The translations under genes were made by a program, and so were the position numbers. A DNA stretch of 43,939 bases from Komagataeibacter diospyri (GTDB lineage: Bacteria > Pseudomonadota > Alphaproteobacteria > Acetobacterales > Acetobacteraceae), in contig NZ_BDLU01000027.1 in NCBI RefSeq assembly GCF_006538165.1, forward strand, positions 1 through 43,939. Direction: 5' to 3'. Each line of letters opens with the position of its first letter. Position 1 is the stretch's first letter. Positions 25,126-33,434 of this stretch are shown here, in pieces. The notes under the pieces are model-generated. The model saw only the letters and a list, made by a program, of their open reading frames with translations. It ran no database searches and was not told the origin of the DNA.

Positions 25126-25252
25126 TGTCTGGTCCTGATAAAGCACGCTACATCATTGCCATCTGGCAACACCCGGTAACCTGTTTTCATTATGAAAATG
25201 GGGTGCCAGACGGTATTGCCTGTTCCTGTCATGCATCTTGAGGTAAATATTA

Positions 25253-26122
25253 GTGATTAAGCCCCTTAAAAAAGCCGTATTGCCGGTTGCCGGCCTTGGA
25301 ACGCGCTTTCTGCCCGCCACCAAGTGCGTGCCCAAGGAAATGCTGACCGTCGTTGACCGTCCGCTGATCCAGTACGCAATTGATGAAGCACGCGAGGCCG
25401 GGATCGAGGAATTCTGCCTCGTGTCCAGCCGGGGCAAGGACTCCCTCATCGATTATTTCGATATTTCCTACGAACTCGAAGATACGCTGAAGGCCCGCAA
25501 GAAGGCCTCCGCCCTGAAGGCGCTGGAAGCCACCCGCGTTACCCCGGGTTCCATGCTGTCCGTGCGCCAGCAGGAGCCGCTGGGCCTTGGCCACGCCATC
25601 TGGTGTGCGCGTGAGTTCATTGGCAACGACCCGTTCGCCATCCTGCTGCCTGATGACGTGGTTCAGAGCAAGAAATCGTGCATCGGCCAGCTGGTTGAAG
25701 TCTATAACAAGACCGGGGGCAACGTGCTGGCCGTGACCGAAGTCCCGCGCGAGCAGACCGGCAGCTACGGCATCCTTGATGTCGGCAAGGACGATGGCAA
25801 GACCGTCGAGGTCAAGGGGCTGGTTGAAAAGCCCGACCCGAAGGACGCGCCGTCCACCCTGTCCGTGATTGGCCGTTACGTGCTGACCGCTGACGTGCTG
25901 AAGCACCTGGCCAAGCTGGAAAAGGGTGCGGGCGGCGAAGTGCAGCTGACCGACGCCATGGCCAAGACCATCGGTCACGTGCCGTTCCATGGCTATCGCT
26001 ACGAAGGCAAGCGCTTTGACTGCGGCAGCAAGATCGGCTTCCTGGAAGCCCAGATCGCATTCGCGCTGGAGCGTGAGGAACTGGCCCCCGGCGTGCGTGA
26101 ATTCCTGACGAAGTACAAGTGA
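25253..26122 (+). CDS. galU: UTP-glucose-1-phosphate uridylyltransferase
   Basis: GalU makes UDP-glucose from UTP and glucose-1-phosphate, the precursor of cellulose, other exopolysaccharides and LPS. In cellulose-producing acetic acid bacteria this is a key step. The 289-residue protein has the nucleotide-binding start PVAGLGTRFLPATKCVPKEMLTVVDRPLIQYAIDEA (about 9-44). GNDPFAILLPDDVV, VEKPDPKDAPSTLSVIGRYVLT and the C-terminal GYRYEGKRFDCGSKIGFLEA follow. The start is GTG at 25253 with GAGG nine bases upstream. The stop overlaps the start of the next gene as GTGA (26119-26122), linking UDP-glucose formation with phosphohexose supply. Confidence 0.95.
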   Translation: MIKPLKKAVLPVAGLGTRFLPATKCVPKEMLTVVDRPLIQYAIDEAREAGIEEFCLVSSRGKDSLIDYFDISYELEDTLKARKKASALKALEATRVTPGSMLSVRQQEPLGLGHAIWCAREFIGNDPFAILLPDDVVQSKKSCIGQLVEVYNKTGGNVLAVTEVPREQTGSYGILDVGKDDGKTVEVKGLVEKPDPKDAPSTLSVIGRYVLTADVLKHLAKLEKGAGGEVQLTDAMAKTIGHVPFHGYRYEGKRFDCGSKIGFLEAQIAFALEREELAPGVREFLTKYK

Positions 26123-27528
26123 TTTTCAGGCACCGTTTTGATCCGACCAGCCTGCGGGAATACGATATCCGCGGGACGGTCGGCAAGACACTGGGGCCTG
26201 AAGATGCCTATGCCATCGGCCGCACGTTCGCAAGCGTCGTGGCCGGTGATGGCGGCAGTACTGTCGTCATCGGATATGACGGACGCCTTTCATCCCCCGC
26301 CCTTGAGCGTGCTCTGGTGGAGGGGGCAATGGCGTCCGGCATGGACGTGGTGCGCATCGGTTGCGGACCGACGCCCATGCTGTATTTCGCCTCTGCCGAA
26401 TTGAACGCGGACGGGGCGATCATGGTCACAGGCAGTCATAACCCGCCTGACCATAACGGTTTCAAGATCGTACTGGCCAACAGGCCGTTCTCTGGCCCGC
26501 AGATCCAGATGCTGGGACACATGGCCGCCACGGGCAATGTCGTGACGCAGGCATCGGGCACCACCCGGACAATGGATGTAACGGCCGCCTATATCGACCG
26601 GCTGCTCCGCGACCGCGAAAATGATACCCGCGCGCTGAATGTCATATGGGATTGCGGCAACGGGGCCGCAGGCGATGTCCTGTCGCTTCTGGTCAAACGC
26701 CTGCCAGGACGCCACCGCGTGCTGAATGCCGCGATTGACGGCCGGTTTCCCGCCCATCATCCCGATCCCACCATTCCGGCAAACCTGCAACAGCTGATTG
26801 CGGCGGTCCGCCATGACGGGGCCGACCTTGGCATTGCCTTCGATGGGGATGCGGACCGCCTTGGGGTGGTGGATGATACAGGTGCGATCCTGTGGGCAGA
26901 CCAGCTTCTGCTTCTCCTTGCCCGTGATATGCTGCGCACCGATCCTGCCGCCACCATCATTGCCGACATCAAGACCAGCCAGATGGTGTTTGATGAAATC
27001 GACAGGGCGGGTGGACGGTCCGAGATGTGGAAATCCGGTCATTCGCAGATGAAGGACAGGATGGCTGACACCGGTGCGCTACTGGCGGGTGAGATGTCGG
27101 GGCACATCTTTTTTGCCGACAGGTGGTACGGGTTTGACGATGCGCTTTATGCCGCGATCCGGTTGCTGGATGTGGTGTCCCGGCTGGACGGTTCCCTGTC
27201 AGATGCGCGGCGCGCGCTGCCGACCACCGTTTCCACCCCCGAACTGCGCTTTGCCTGCCCTGATACACGCAAATTCGACGTGATTACGGAAGTCGCCAAC
27301 CGACTGGCGCAGACGGGAGCCGATGTGTGCGATATCGATGGCGTGCGCGTCAGCACACCGGATGGCTGGTGGCTGCTGCGGGCTTCCAATACACAGGCCG
27401 CCCTTGTCGCCCGTGCGGAAGGGGCGACACAGACGGCGCTGGACCGGCTGAAGGCGGCCCTGTCGGCGCAACTGGCGTTGTCCGGCGTGGCGCTGCCCGA
27501 CCTTTCGGATCAGGCTGCGCCCCATTAA
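26119..27528 (+). CDS. Phosphomannomutase/phosphoglucomutase (alpha-D-phosphohexomutase)
   Basis: This 469-residue enzyme interconverts hexose-6- and hexose-1-phosphates. It matches the AlgC/ManB-like PMM/PGM group: DPTSLREYDIRGTVGKTL at the start, phosphoserine loop IMVTGSHNPPDHNGFK (about 103-118), metal-binding AFDGDADRLG (about 235-244), and SGEM-like AGEMSGHIFF for sugar recognition. The C-terminal RVSTPDGWWLLRASNTQ binds phosphate. Coupling to galU by a four-base GTGA overlap suggests it supplies glucose-1-phosphate for UDP-glucose and also mannose-1-phosphate. Sequence alone does not decide substrate preference. A full repeat copy (F) begins about 33 bases after the stop. Confidence 0.92.
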   Translation: MIFRHRFDPTSLREYDIRGTVGKTLGPEDAYAIGRTFASVVAGDGGSTVVIGYDGRLSSPALERALVEGAMASGMDVVRIGCGPTPMLYFASAELNADGAIMVTGSHNPPDHNGFKIVLANRPFSGPQIQMLGHMAATGNVVTQASGTTRTMDVTAAYIDRLLRDRENDTRALNVIWDCGNGAAGDVLSLLVKRLPGRHRVLNAAIDGRFPAHHPDPTIPANLQQLIAAVRHDGADLGIAFDGDADRLGVVDDTGAILWADQLLLLLARDMLRTDPAATIIADIKTSQMVFDEIDRAGGRSEMWKSGHSQMKDRMADTGALLAGEMSGHIFFADRWYGFDDALYAAIRLLDVVSRLDGSLSDARRALPTTVSTPELRFACPDTRKFDVITEVANRLAQTGADVCDIDGVRVSTPDGWWLLRASNTQAALVARAEGATQTALDRLKAALSAQLALSGVALPDLSDQAAPH

Positions 27529-27561
27529 AAAGTGACCTCAACCCAGCGCCTTGATAAGCAC

Positions 27562-27650
27562 GAATAAAAGTTTCCGGGTGTCACCTTTTTCCAAAAAAGC
27601 AATGTTTCCTGAAGCTTTTCGAATAAAGCTTCGCCAAAAACTTTTCCATG
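27562..27650 (+). repeat. Dispersed two-hairpin repeat, copy F (complete, first hairpin decayed)
   Basis: Left arm AATAAAAGTTTCCGGG (27564-27579), a decayed first hairpin (ACCTTTTT...AAAAAAGC), spacer GTTTCCT, intact GAAGC hairpin at 27611-27632, and right arm CCAAAAACTTTT (27634-27645). It lies 33 bases after the phosphohexomutase stop. The following 145 bases up to 27795 show no clear gene. Confidence 0.75.
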
Positions 27651-27795
27651 TTGCCCAAAACCGGTGCATGGACACGGTGGATATGCCCCCGACGCAGACG
27701 GTTTTTTTGTTGAATGCCGGGCCATGGGGTTTAATAAGACCCGAACCGGTCCGATATGCCCGGTCATGGCCCCCATGCAGGAACCGCGCGATATA

Positions 27796-27978
27796 ATGGT
27801 TACTCCACCCTTCCGTTCATTTCTCGTGCCGGGGCAACTCGTAAGCCACCCCGATCACCCGGAATGGGGCGAAGGACAGGTGCAGTCCGCCATCGGGCAC
27901 CGGGTTACGGTCATGTTTCCCCATGCGGGCAAGGTGCTGGTCGATGCCACGGTCGTGCAGCTGACCGTGCTGTCGTAA
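27796..27978 (+). CDS. DUF3553 family small protein
   Basis: This 60-residue protein is SFLVPGQLVSHPDHPEWGEGQVQSAIGHRVTVMFPHAGKVLVDATVVQLTVL almost in full, which matches the DUF3553 domain of alphaproteobacteria. It looks like a small beta-barrel, similar in style to the 'GxGxVxxxxGxxVxVxF' modules at the C-terminus of UvrD/PcrA-type proteins. Its function is not known. I chose ATG 27796 because it places the domain at the very N-terminus. In-frame ATGs at 27766 and 27775 are alternatives, and AGGAA lies 12 bases before 27796. It is followed after 12 bases by moaA, probably as one transcript. Confidence 0.75.
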   Translation: MVTPPFRSFLVPGQLVSHPDHPEWGEGQVQSAIGHRVTVMFPHAGKVLVDATVVQLTVLS

Positions 27979-27990
27979 GGGATCGCCCGC

Positions 27991-29022
27991 ATGAACATCG
28001 CTCCGCTGATTGCTCCACTGCCGGATTCCTATGGCCGCCTGCTGACCTATCTGCGCGTATCGGTCACGGACCGGTGCGACATGCGTTGCATCTACTGCAT
28101 GTCCGAAGATATGACCTTCCTGCCCAAGGCTGAAATCCTGTCTCTGGATGAACTGGGGCGGCTATGCGCGTCCTTTATCCGGCACGGCGTGCGCAGGCTG
28201 CGCGTAACAGGGGGAGAACCACTGGTACGACGCGATGTCATGGATTTCTTCCGTGAAATGGGCGGGTGGCTGGGCCGTCCGGCCGGGCAGGCCGGACTGG
28301 ATGAGCTGACCCTGACCACCAACGCCAGCCGACTGGCCGAATTCGCGGATAACCTGCGCACCTGTGGGGTACGGCGGGTCAATGTCAGTCTTGATTCGCT
28401 CGATCCTGACCGCTTCAGGCGCATTACCCGACGCGGCAACCTTGCCCGCACGCTGGACGGGATCCGCGCCGCACGGGAAGCAGGGCTGGAGATACGCATC
28501 AACACCGTGGCCATGGCGGACATCAACGCGGATGAATTCGATACCCTGATCGCATGGTGCGGTGAAATCGGCGCGGATCTGTGCCTGATCGAGACCATGC
28601 CCATGGGCGAAACCGGCGAGGACCGGACCGACCATTACCTGCCGCTCTCGGAAGTGCGTCGCGACCTGCGGCACCGGTGGACGCTGGAACCGCTGACCTA
28701 CCGCACCGGCGGTCCCGCGCGTTACGCCCGCATCGCCGAAACCGGGCGCAGGATCGGTTTCATCACGCCCATGACCCATAATTTCTGCGAAAGCTGCAAC
28801 CGGGTCCGCCTGTCATGCACCGGGCGGCTTTATACCTGCCTTGGGCATGAAGGTTCGACCGACCTGCGCGCACCGCTGCGCGCAGGAGCGGATGACACGG
28901 AAATGATGGACCATGTCCGCGCCGCCATACTGCGCAAGCCACGCGGGCATGACTTCCTGATCGGCCGCAATGCCGATGATCCCGCCAGGGTCACGCGCCA
29001 CATGAGCGTCACTGGCGGATAA
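27991..29022 (+). CDS. moaA: GTP 3',8-cyclase MoaA
   Basis: MoaA is the radical-SAM enzyme that starts molybdenum cofactor synthesis by rearranging GTP. The 343-residue protein has the N-terminal 4Fe-4S site CDMRCIYC (C-x3-C-x2-C, about residues 30-37), followed by the [12 protein letters not shown]-binding segment. A second C-terminal cluster site is [18 protein letters not shown] (C-x2-C-x13-C), which binds GTP. It ends with the short GG tail (SVTGG) required for activity in known MoaA enzymes. It lies just after the DUF3553 gene, while its usual partner moaC is not in this window. The next gene is convergent on the minus strand. Confidence 0.95.
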   Translation: MNIAPLIAPLPDSYGRLLTYLRVSVTDRCDMRCIYCMSEDMTFLPKAEILSLDELGRLCASFIRHGVRRLRVTGGEPLVRRDVMDFFREMGGWLGRPAGQAGLDELTLTTNASRLAEFADNLRTCGVRRVNVSLDSLDPDRFRRITRRGNLARTLDGIRAAREAGLEIRINTVAMADINADEFDTLIAWCGEIGADLCLIETMPMGETGEDRTDHYLPLSEVRRDLRHRWTLEPLTYRTGGPARYARIAETGRRIGFITPMTHNFCESCNRVRLSCTGRLYTCLGHEGSTDLRAPLRAGADDTEMMDHVRAAILRKPRGHDFLIGRNADDPARVTRHMSVTGG

Positions 29023-29037
29023 AAGGGTTCCACCGTG

Positions 29038-29895
29038 CTAGGCCGTCCCGCGCAGCGCATCCTCCAGACTTACGCTGAACTGCCCCGGCCTCAGGGGCTG
29101 CGGCTGGGTCGGGGCAGGGGACCAGCCTGTCATCATCGCCACATGCAGGTCCTGCTCCACGCTACCGTCCGCGGCCACGGGCAGGCGGCCCAGCGCATCC
29201 GCCAGCAGGGCCGGGTGCGTCAGCCCGCGCGTACGCGCGCGAAGGGCATTCGTCTCTCCCGCATTACGCAGATCGGTCAGCAGGCCCATGGGCGTGCGAT
29301 AGGACAGGTGGATCACATCTGCATCCGCCACCGGCAGAGCAAACCCCGCGCGCTGCAGCAGGCCCGCGCAATCCCGCAGTCCAGGAAAGGGGGAGACACG
29401 CGGCGAAACCCCGCCACGCTGCGCCATCTCGGCTTCCATCAAGGCATGGCGCAGGCCACCCAGTGTGGGCAGCACCGGCATGCAGGCCAGGAACAGCCCG
29501 TCGGGGGCCAGTATGCGACGTACCTGCGCCAGAACGCCCGGCAGGTCATTGATCCAGTGCAGCGACAGGCAGGCCACCACAAGGTCGAAGCTGTGGGGCG
29601 CGAAGGGCAGCCACTCCGTGTCCATGCACACGGCAGGCCCTGCCTCCGCCGCGCACATGCGGTGCGACAGGTCGGTCGTGACGGCTGGGATGCCACGGGC
29701 GCGCAACGCCTGCACCACAACGCCACGCCCGCCTATATCCAGACCTGCGTGAAAGGGACGGGTGACATCATCCAGCCGGTCCAGCAGGCGGTCTGCCGCT
29801 TCCGCCAGCACGGGCCGGACATGGTCGACAGTGGCAGCCGCGCGGTCGCGGTGCAGGCGCACGGCGTGACGGTCAAATATCTGCGGCACATCCAT
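29038..29895 (-). CDS. SAM-dependent methyltransferase (BioC/NDUFAF5-like)
   Basis: This 285-residue class I methyltransferase has PQIFDRHAVRLHRDRAAATVD at the start. A weakly conserved SAM loop (GLDIGGRGVVVQALRARGI), then WLPFAPHSFDLVVACLSLHWINDLPGVLAQVRRILAPDGLFLACMP follow. The DLVVxxLxLHWxNDLPGxLxQ pattern matches the BioC-like group that includes mitochondrial NDUFAF5, linked to complex I assembly. The usual glycine-rich motif (GxGxG) here reads DIGGRG, which is normal for this subgroup. The substrate is unproven. I chose ATG 29895 because GGAGG lies eight bases upstream; ATG 29901 is too close to that site. It is divergent from comF, an arrangement common in alphaproteobacteria. Confidence 0.85.
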   Translation of the reverse strand: MDVPQIFDRHAVRLHRDRAAATVDHVRPVLAEAADRLLDRLDDVTRPFHAGLDIGGRGVVVQALRARGIPAVTTDLSHRMCAAEAGPAVCMDTEWLPFAPHSFDLVVACLSLHWINDLPGVLAQVRRILAPDGLFLACMPVLPTLGGLRHALMEAEMAQRGGVSPRVSPFPGLRDCAGLLQRAGFALPVADADVIHLSYRTPMGLLTDLRNAGETNALRARTRGLTHPALLADALGRLPVAADGSVEQDLHVAMMTGWSPAPTQPQPLRPGQFSVSLEDALRGTA

Positions 29896-29957
29896 GCTCA
29901 TGCCCTCCGATGTGCCGCCTTGTCCCCCGGCTGCCAAGCCCACGATCACGTGAACGC

Positions 29958-30722
29958 ATGAACCATCACGCATTCCCATGGTGGCGACGGGCGCGCGCCC
30001 GCGTGCTGGATACGCTGTTCCCGCCACACTGCCTTGCCTGCGGGGCCGATGTCATGCAGGCAGGACTGTTATGCGCGACATGCGTCAGCCAGTTGCATCT
30101 GATCACATCACCGTACTGTCATCGCTGCGCGCTGCCATTTCCATCCCGCGCGGCTGGCGGTTCCACACTGACCTGCACCACATGCGCCGAAAACCCGCCA
30201 CCATGGCGCGAGGGCCGGGCGGCGATGGTATACGACGACCTGCCGCGCCGGCTGATCCTGCCGCTGAAATATGCGGACCGCACGGAAAACGCGGCGCTGC
30301 TGGCGCGTTACATGGCGGCAGCAGCCCGGGGACTGGTGGGAAAGGACAGCATTTTCATACCGGTTCCGCTGCACCGGGTGCGCCTGTTTACCCGGCGTTA
30401 CAACCAGGCGGCACTGCTGGCATGTGCGCTGGCGCGACAGACAGGGGCAACTGTCCTGCCTGACGGGCTGGAACGCCTACGGGCCACACCCGCGCTGAAA
30501 GGACAGGGCAGGGCACGCCGGCAGGCCATCATGCACGGTGTGATCGGCGTGCGCAGCCACCGGCTGGGTGATATCGCGGGCCGGCATGTCATCGTGGTGG
30601 ATGATGTCATGACCACGGGCGCGACACTTGCTGCATGCGCCAGCAGCCTGCTGCAGGCGGGAGCCGCACGGGTTGACGTGCTGGCCGCCGCGCGTGCCTG
30701 TGGTCAGCACGAACAACAATAG
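29958..30722 (+). CDS. comF: ComF-family phosphoribosyltransferase-like protein
   Basis: This 254-residue ComF-family protein has an N-terminal double zinc-ribbon (CLACG...CATC...CHRCALPF...CTTC, residues about 22-85). A type I phosphoribosyltransferase fold follows, with the PRPP loop VIVVDDVMTTGATL (about 214-227). IPVPLHRVRLFTRRYNQAALLACALA is the conserved central block. In naturally competent bacteria ComF aids uptake of transforming DNA; elsewhere its role is unclear. It starts 62 bases from the divergent methyltransferase. A perfect 20-bp palindrome (30747-30766) separates it from grxC. Confidence 0.9.
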   Translation: MNHHAFPWWRRARARVLDTLFPPHCLACGADVMQAGLLCATCVSQLHLITSPYCHRCALPFPSRAAGGSTLTCTTCAENPPPWREGRAAMVYDDLPRRLILPLKYADRTENAALLARYMAAAARGLVGKDSIFIPVPLHRVRLFTRRYNQAALLACALARQTGATVLPDGLERLRATPALKGQGRARRQAIMHGVIGVRSHRLGDIAGRHVIVVDDVMTTGATLAACASSLLQAGAARVDVLAAARACGQHEQQ

Positions 30723-30746
30723 GATAAGCTGGAAACCCAGACCCGT

Positions 30747-30766
30747 TCCGCCGTCATGACGGCGGA
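30747..30766. promoter_or_regulatory. Perfect 20-bp palindrome between comF and grxC
   Basis: The half-site TCCGCCGTCA is followed by its exact complement, TGACGGCGGA, with no spacer. As RNA it gives an eight-pair stem with a four-base loop, but no U-tract follows. It ends 26 bases before the grxC ATG, so it may be an operator or a weak terminator/attenuator for grxC. Confidence 0.45.
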
Positions 30767-30792
30767 CACACAACAAACCAAGCGAAGGTTCA

Positions 30793-31053
30793 ATGCCGTC
30801 TATTGAGATCTATACCCAGCCGGGCTGTCCCTACTGCATCCACGCGGTCCGCCTGCTGACGCACAAGGGTGTGCCCTTCACCGAAATCAATGCCCCGCAT
30901 GGCACGCCCGAACGCGAGGAATCGATCCGCCGTTCGGGCGGTCGCACCACCGTGCCGCAGATATTCATCGACAATACTCCCCTTGGTGGCTGTGATGACC
31001 TGATGGCGCTGGAACGGACGGGCAGACTTGACGCCCTTCTGGGCAAGGGCTGA
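30793..31053 (+). CDS. grxC: Glutaredoxin 3
   Basis: GrxC is a small cytoplasmic dithiol glutaredoxin that reduces disulphides and glutathione mixed disulphides using glutathione. The 86-residue protein has the active site C12-P-Y-C15. TVPQIFIDNTPLGGCDDLMALERTGRLD carries the cis-proline and the GG-C-DD glutathione-binding motif. The start has GAAGG upstream. It is followed after 23 bases by the DUF1178 gene. In many alphaproteobacteria a carbon-nitrogen hydrolase gene lies between these two; it is absent here. Confidence 0.95.
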   Translation: MPSIEIYTQPGCPYCIHAVRLLTHKGVPFTEINAPHGTPEREESIRRSGGRTTVPQIFIDNTPLGGCDDLMALERTGRLDALLGKG

Positions 31054-31076
31054 TACGGCATACGGACGGAGAAGGC

Positions 31077-31535
31077 ATGATCCGGTACGAGCTGCGCTGT
31101 AACGCAGGCCATGAATTTGAAGGGTGGTTTCCCGGCAGCGCCGCATTCGAACAGCAGGCCAGGCGCGGCCTGCTGTCATGTCCGCAATGCGGGTCGGCCG
31201 AGGTCACGCGCGCGCTGATGGCGCCAGCGGTCCATACCGCAGGTTCCCATCTGGCAAGGGATGCGCCACCACAACCCGCGGTCACGCCACCCGGCCATGC
31301 GTCTGGGGGAGTGCCCGACGCCATGACCGCTCTGTTACAGAAAATACGCCACACGGTAGAGGAACACTGCGACGACGTGGGAGACCGCTTTGCCGAGGAA
31401 GCCCTGGACATGCACCGGGGCAGGACCGAGGCACGCGGAATCTATGGCAGCATGACGCCGCAGGAACAGGCCGAACTGGATGAGGAAGGGGTGGAGGTGC
31501 ACGCCATCCCGTGGGTCCGCCGGGCCGACAGCTAA
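31077..31535 (+). CDS. DUF1178 family zinc-ribbon protein
   Basis: This 152-residue protein begins MIRYELRCNAGHEFEGWFPGSAAFEQQARRGLLSCPQCGSAEVTRALMAP, the diagnostic DUF1178 N-terminus. It contains Cys pairs (C8 and CPQC at about 36-39) that suggest a zinc ribbon. The middle is Pro/Ala-rich, then a helical part (HTVEEHCDDVGDRFAEEALDMHRGRTEARGIYG) and the conserved HAIPWVRRADS end. The function of the family is unknown. Its regular place next to grxC suggests a redox or metal link, but this is inference. It starts 23 bases after grxC, so co-transcription is likely. Confidence 0.9.
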   Translation: MIRYELRCNAGHEFEGWFPGSAAFEQQARRGLLSCPQCGSAEVTRALMAPAVHTAGSHLARDAPPQPAVTPPGHASGGVPDAMTALLQKIRHTVEEHCDDVGDRFAEEALDMHRGRTEARGIYGSMTPQEQAELDEEGVEVHAIPWVRRADS

Positions 31536-31601
31536 AGGGAACACGCAAGCGCGGCACGCATGGACCGCCGCGTCACGCGCCATGTGGGGGAACGATTGGA
31601 A

Positions 31602-32126
31602 ATGCACGACAGCAAAAGCCACAATGGTACGCGCCAGACCGGGCACCGGGCGGGCGGGCGCATCAGGCGCTGGCTGGCCAGGGGTACGATTGCAGCCTTA
31701 TGCGCAATGGCGGTCGGGACTGCCGGCCTGCCCACCGCGCGCGCCGCGGAAGCGGAGCCGGACATTATCGGCCGGTGGATGACAAAGGACCATGACGGCG
31801 TGTTTGAAATTTCCCATTGCGGGAATGAAATCTGCGGGAAGCTGGCTGGCGTGCGCTACACGACCGACATGCCGCGCGACAAGCGGGGCGAGCCGGAATG
31901 CAACCTGCCCATGCTGAACGGCTTCACGCCCGACCCGAAGGACGCGGGACACTGGAACGGCCATGTGACAGATCCCGATACGGGCCACGTCTATCATGCC
32001 AAGCTGTGGGTTTCACAATCCGGGGACCTGAAGCTGCGCGGTTTCGTTGCCGTGCCTTTATTTGGTGAAACCGAGACGTGGACCCGCTATACCGGCACGA
32101 TTGGCCCGGCGTGCAAATTGCCCTGA
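31602..32126 (+). CDS. DUF2147 family exported protein
   Basis: This 174-residue protein has a basic N-terminus and hydrophobic segment (WLARGTIAALCAMAVGTAGLPTARA), which predict a Sec signal peptide cut near AAEA. The mature part begins DIIGRWMTKDHDGVFEISHCGNEICGKLAGVRY, the DUF2147 signature. It contains a Cys pair that may form a disulphide, then LNGFTPD...GHWNGHVTDPDTGHVYHAKLWVSQSGDLKLRGFVAVPLFGETETWTRY. The family is periplasmic and lipocalin-like with no proven role. I start at 31602, with GGGGGAA nine bases ahead; an in-frame ATG at 31560 would lengthen the leader by 14 residues. Confidence 0.85.
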   Translation: MHDSKSHNGTRQTGHRAGGRIRRWLARGTIAALCAMAVGTAGLPTARAAEAEPDIIGRWMTKDHDGVFEISHCGNEICGKLAGVRYTTDMPRDKRGEPECNLPMLNGFTPDPKDAGHWNGHVTDPDTGHVYHAKLWVSQSGDLKLRGFVAVPLFGETETWTRYTGTIGPACKLP

Positions 32127-32172
32127 AGGCCCCAGAAAACAATTCTCAACCAATGAGGATGATCCTTATTCC

Positions 32173-33402
32173 ATGAGCTGCAATATCTCCCGCCGTGTGT
32201 TCGCCACCGCACTGGCCGCTGCCAGCGTGCCCGCCATATCCCGCCGCGCCGTGGCGCAGACCGCGGCCAGGCCGCGCACCATCTGCTATATCGGTGGCTA
32301 TACCCAGCACGGACCGCCCGGCGGTGCTGGCAACGGGCAGGGTATCTCAGTGTTCGAAATGAACCCCGATACCAGCAGTCTTTCGCCGCTCATGACCTAT
32401 GTGGACATTGCAAGCCCGTCTTTCATGGCCATGTCCGCTGATTTCAAGCACCTGTATGCCCTGAGCGAAATCAATGATTTCAATGCCAACGGCGAAGGCT
32501 GCGTCACGGCGTTTTCCGTCAACCGTTCCAGCGGGGAACTGACCAAGCTAAACGTCGTGCGTTCAGGCGGCGCGGTGCCCGCGCATCTCAGCGTGCATGC
32601 ATCGGGCAAATACGTGCTGGTGGCCAATTACATGGGCGGCACGGTTGGCGTCCTGCCCATCCACCCCGACGGCAGCCTGGGCGACCCGACGGACGTGGTG
32701 CACAATACCGGCCCGCGCATGCCCGACCGCGCGGCGGATAACCCGCCGGGCAACTTCGCCATAAGCGATCATTCCAGCGCGCATGTACACATGGTGGCGT
32801 CCGCCCCGTCAGGACGGTACGTGCTGGCATGCGACGCCGGGCTGGACCGGGTGTATGTCTGGACGCTGGACCTGCATACCGGCAGGCTGGTTCCCGCCAA
32901 GACACCGTTCATTTCCATGACGCCGGGATCGGCCCCGCGCCACTTCTCCTTCAACGAGAAGGGGACGATGATCTACATTCTGGGCGAACAGGATTCGAAA
33001 GTGGTCGCCGCCACCTTCAATCCCCAGACCGGCGAAATCGTGCCCCAGCAGACCGTCAGCACCGTCACCCCGCATTTCCGGGGCAGCACGCTGGCGGCGG
33101 GCATCCTGCTCTCGCCCAACGGCAAATACCTGTACGTATCGAACCGGCTGGGTGATTCGCTGGCCAGCTTCCATGTCAATGACGACGGCACGCTGAATCT
33201 GGTCGAAGAAATCTGGATGCATGCCGACTATGGCCGCGCGATGATGTTCGACCCCAGCGGAACCTACCTGTTCTGCGCCAACCAGCGCAGTGATTCCGTT
33301 ACGTCGTTCAAGGTCAACGCCCAGACCGGGGTGCTGGACTTTACATGGAACTTCACCCCCGTGGGCAGCCCGACGACATTCGCGTTCATGAACACGATCT
33401 GA
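32173..33402 (+). CDS. Tat-exported lactonase (6-phosphogluconolactonase-like beta-propeller)
   Basis: This 409-residue protein belongs to the seven-bladed beta-propeller lactonase family (PF10282; YbhE/Pgl type). It starts with NISRRVFATALAAASVPAISRRAVAQ, a twin-arginine (SRRVFA) signal peptide, so it should fold in the cytoplasm and be exported. The propeller has repeated blades such as FEMNPDTSSLSPL, HLYALSEIN, YVLVANYMGGTVGVL and YLYVSNRLGDSLASFHVNDDGTL. E. coli Pgl is cytoplasmic and opens 6-phosphogluconolactone. An exported member in an acetic acid bacterium would more naturally act on gluconolactone made by periplasmic glucose dehydrogenase. That is inference. The ATG at 32173 precedes the signal directly. 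It is convergent with ubiG. Confidence 0.87.
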   Translation: MSCNISRRVFATALAAASVPAISRRAVAQTAARPRTICYIGGYTQHGPPGGAGNGQGISVFEMNPDTSSLSPLMTYVDIASPSFMAMSADFKHLYALSEINDFNANGEGCVTAFSVNRSSGELTKLNVVRSGGAVPAHLSVHASGKYVLVANYMGGTVGVLPIHPDGSLGDPTDVVHNTGPRMPDRAADNPPGNFAISDHSSAHVHMVASAPSGRYVLACDAGLDRVYVWTLDLHTGRLVPAKTPFISMTPGSAPRHFSFNEKGTMIYILGEQDSKVVAATFNPQTGEIVPQQTVSTVTPHFRGSTLAAGILLSPNGKYLYVSNRLGDSLASFHVNDDGTLNLVEEIWMHADYGRAMMFDPSGTYLFCANQRSDSVTSFKVNAQTGVLDFTWNFTPVGSPTTFAFMNTI

Positions 33403-33410
33403 CGCCGGAC

Positions 33411-33428
33411 CCCGCCGTCACGGGCGGG
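33411..33428. terminator. Short hairpin between convergent lactonase and ubiG genes
   Basis: CCCGCC (33411-33416) pairs with GGCGGG (33423-33428) around a six-base loop, in the 32-base gap between two convergent stops. There is no U-tract, so terminator function is tentative. Confidence 0.3.
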
Positions 33429-33434
33429 CTGTAC

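Larger units (their letters stand above)
24801..25252. other. Non-coding tRNA-galU gap with several repeats
   Basis: This 452-base gap contains no open frame I can support. It holds a hairpin with tandem 9-mers (24874-24912), short ATGCAT-rich words at 24855-24866 and 24924-24945, and a 12-bp palindrome at 25114-25125. A good ribosome site (TTGAGGT) precedes the galU GTG. Much of it is probably galU control sequence. Confidence 0.5.

Noticed and set aside
1142..27650. Interpretation of the dispersed repeats as a CRISPR array or IS element
   Set aside because: The copies are kilobases apart, vary in length and orientation, have no spacers and no transposase. They fit a small structured repeat instead.
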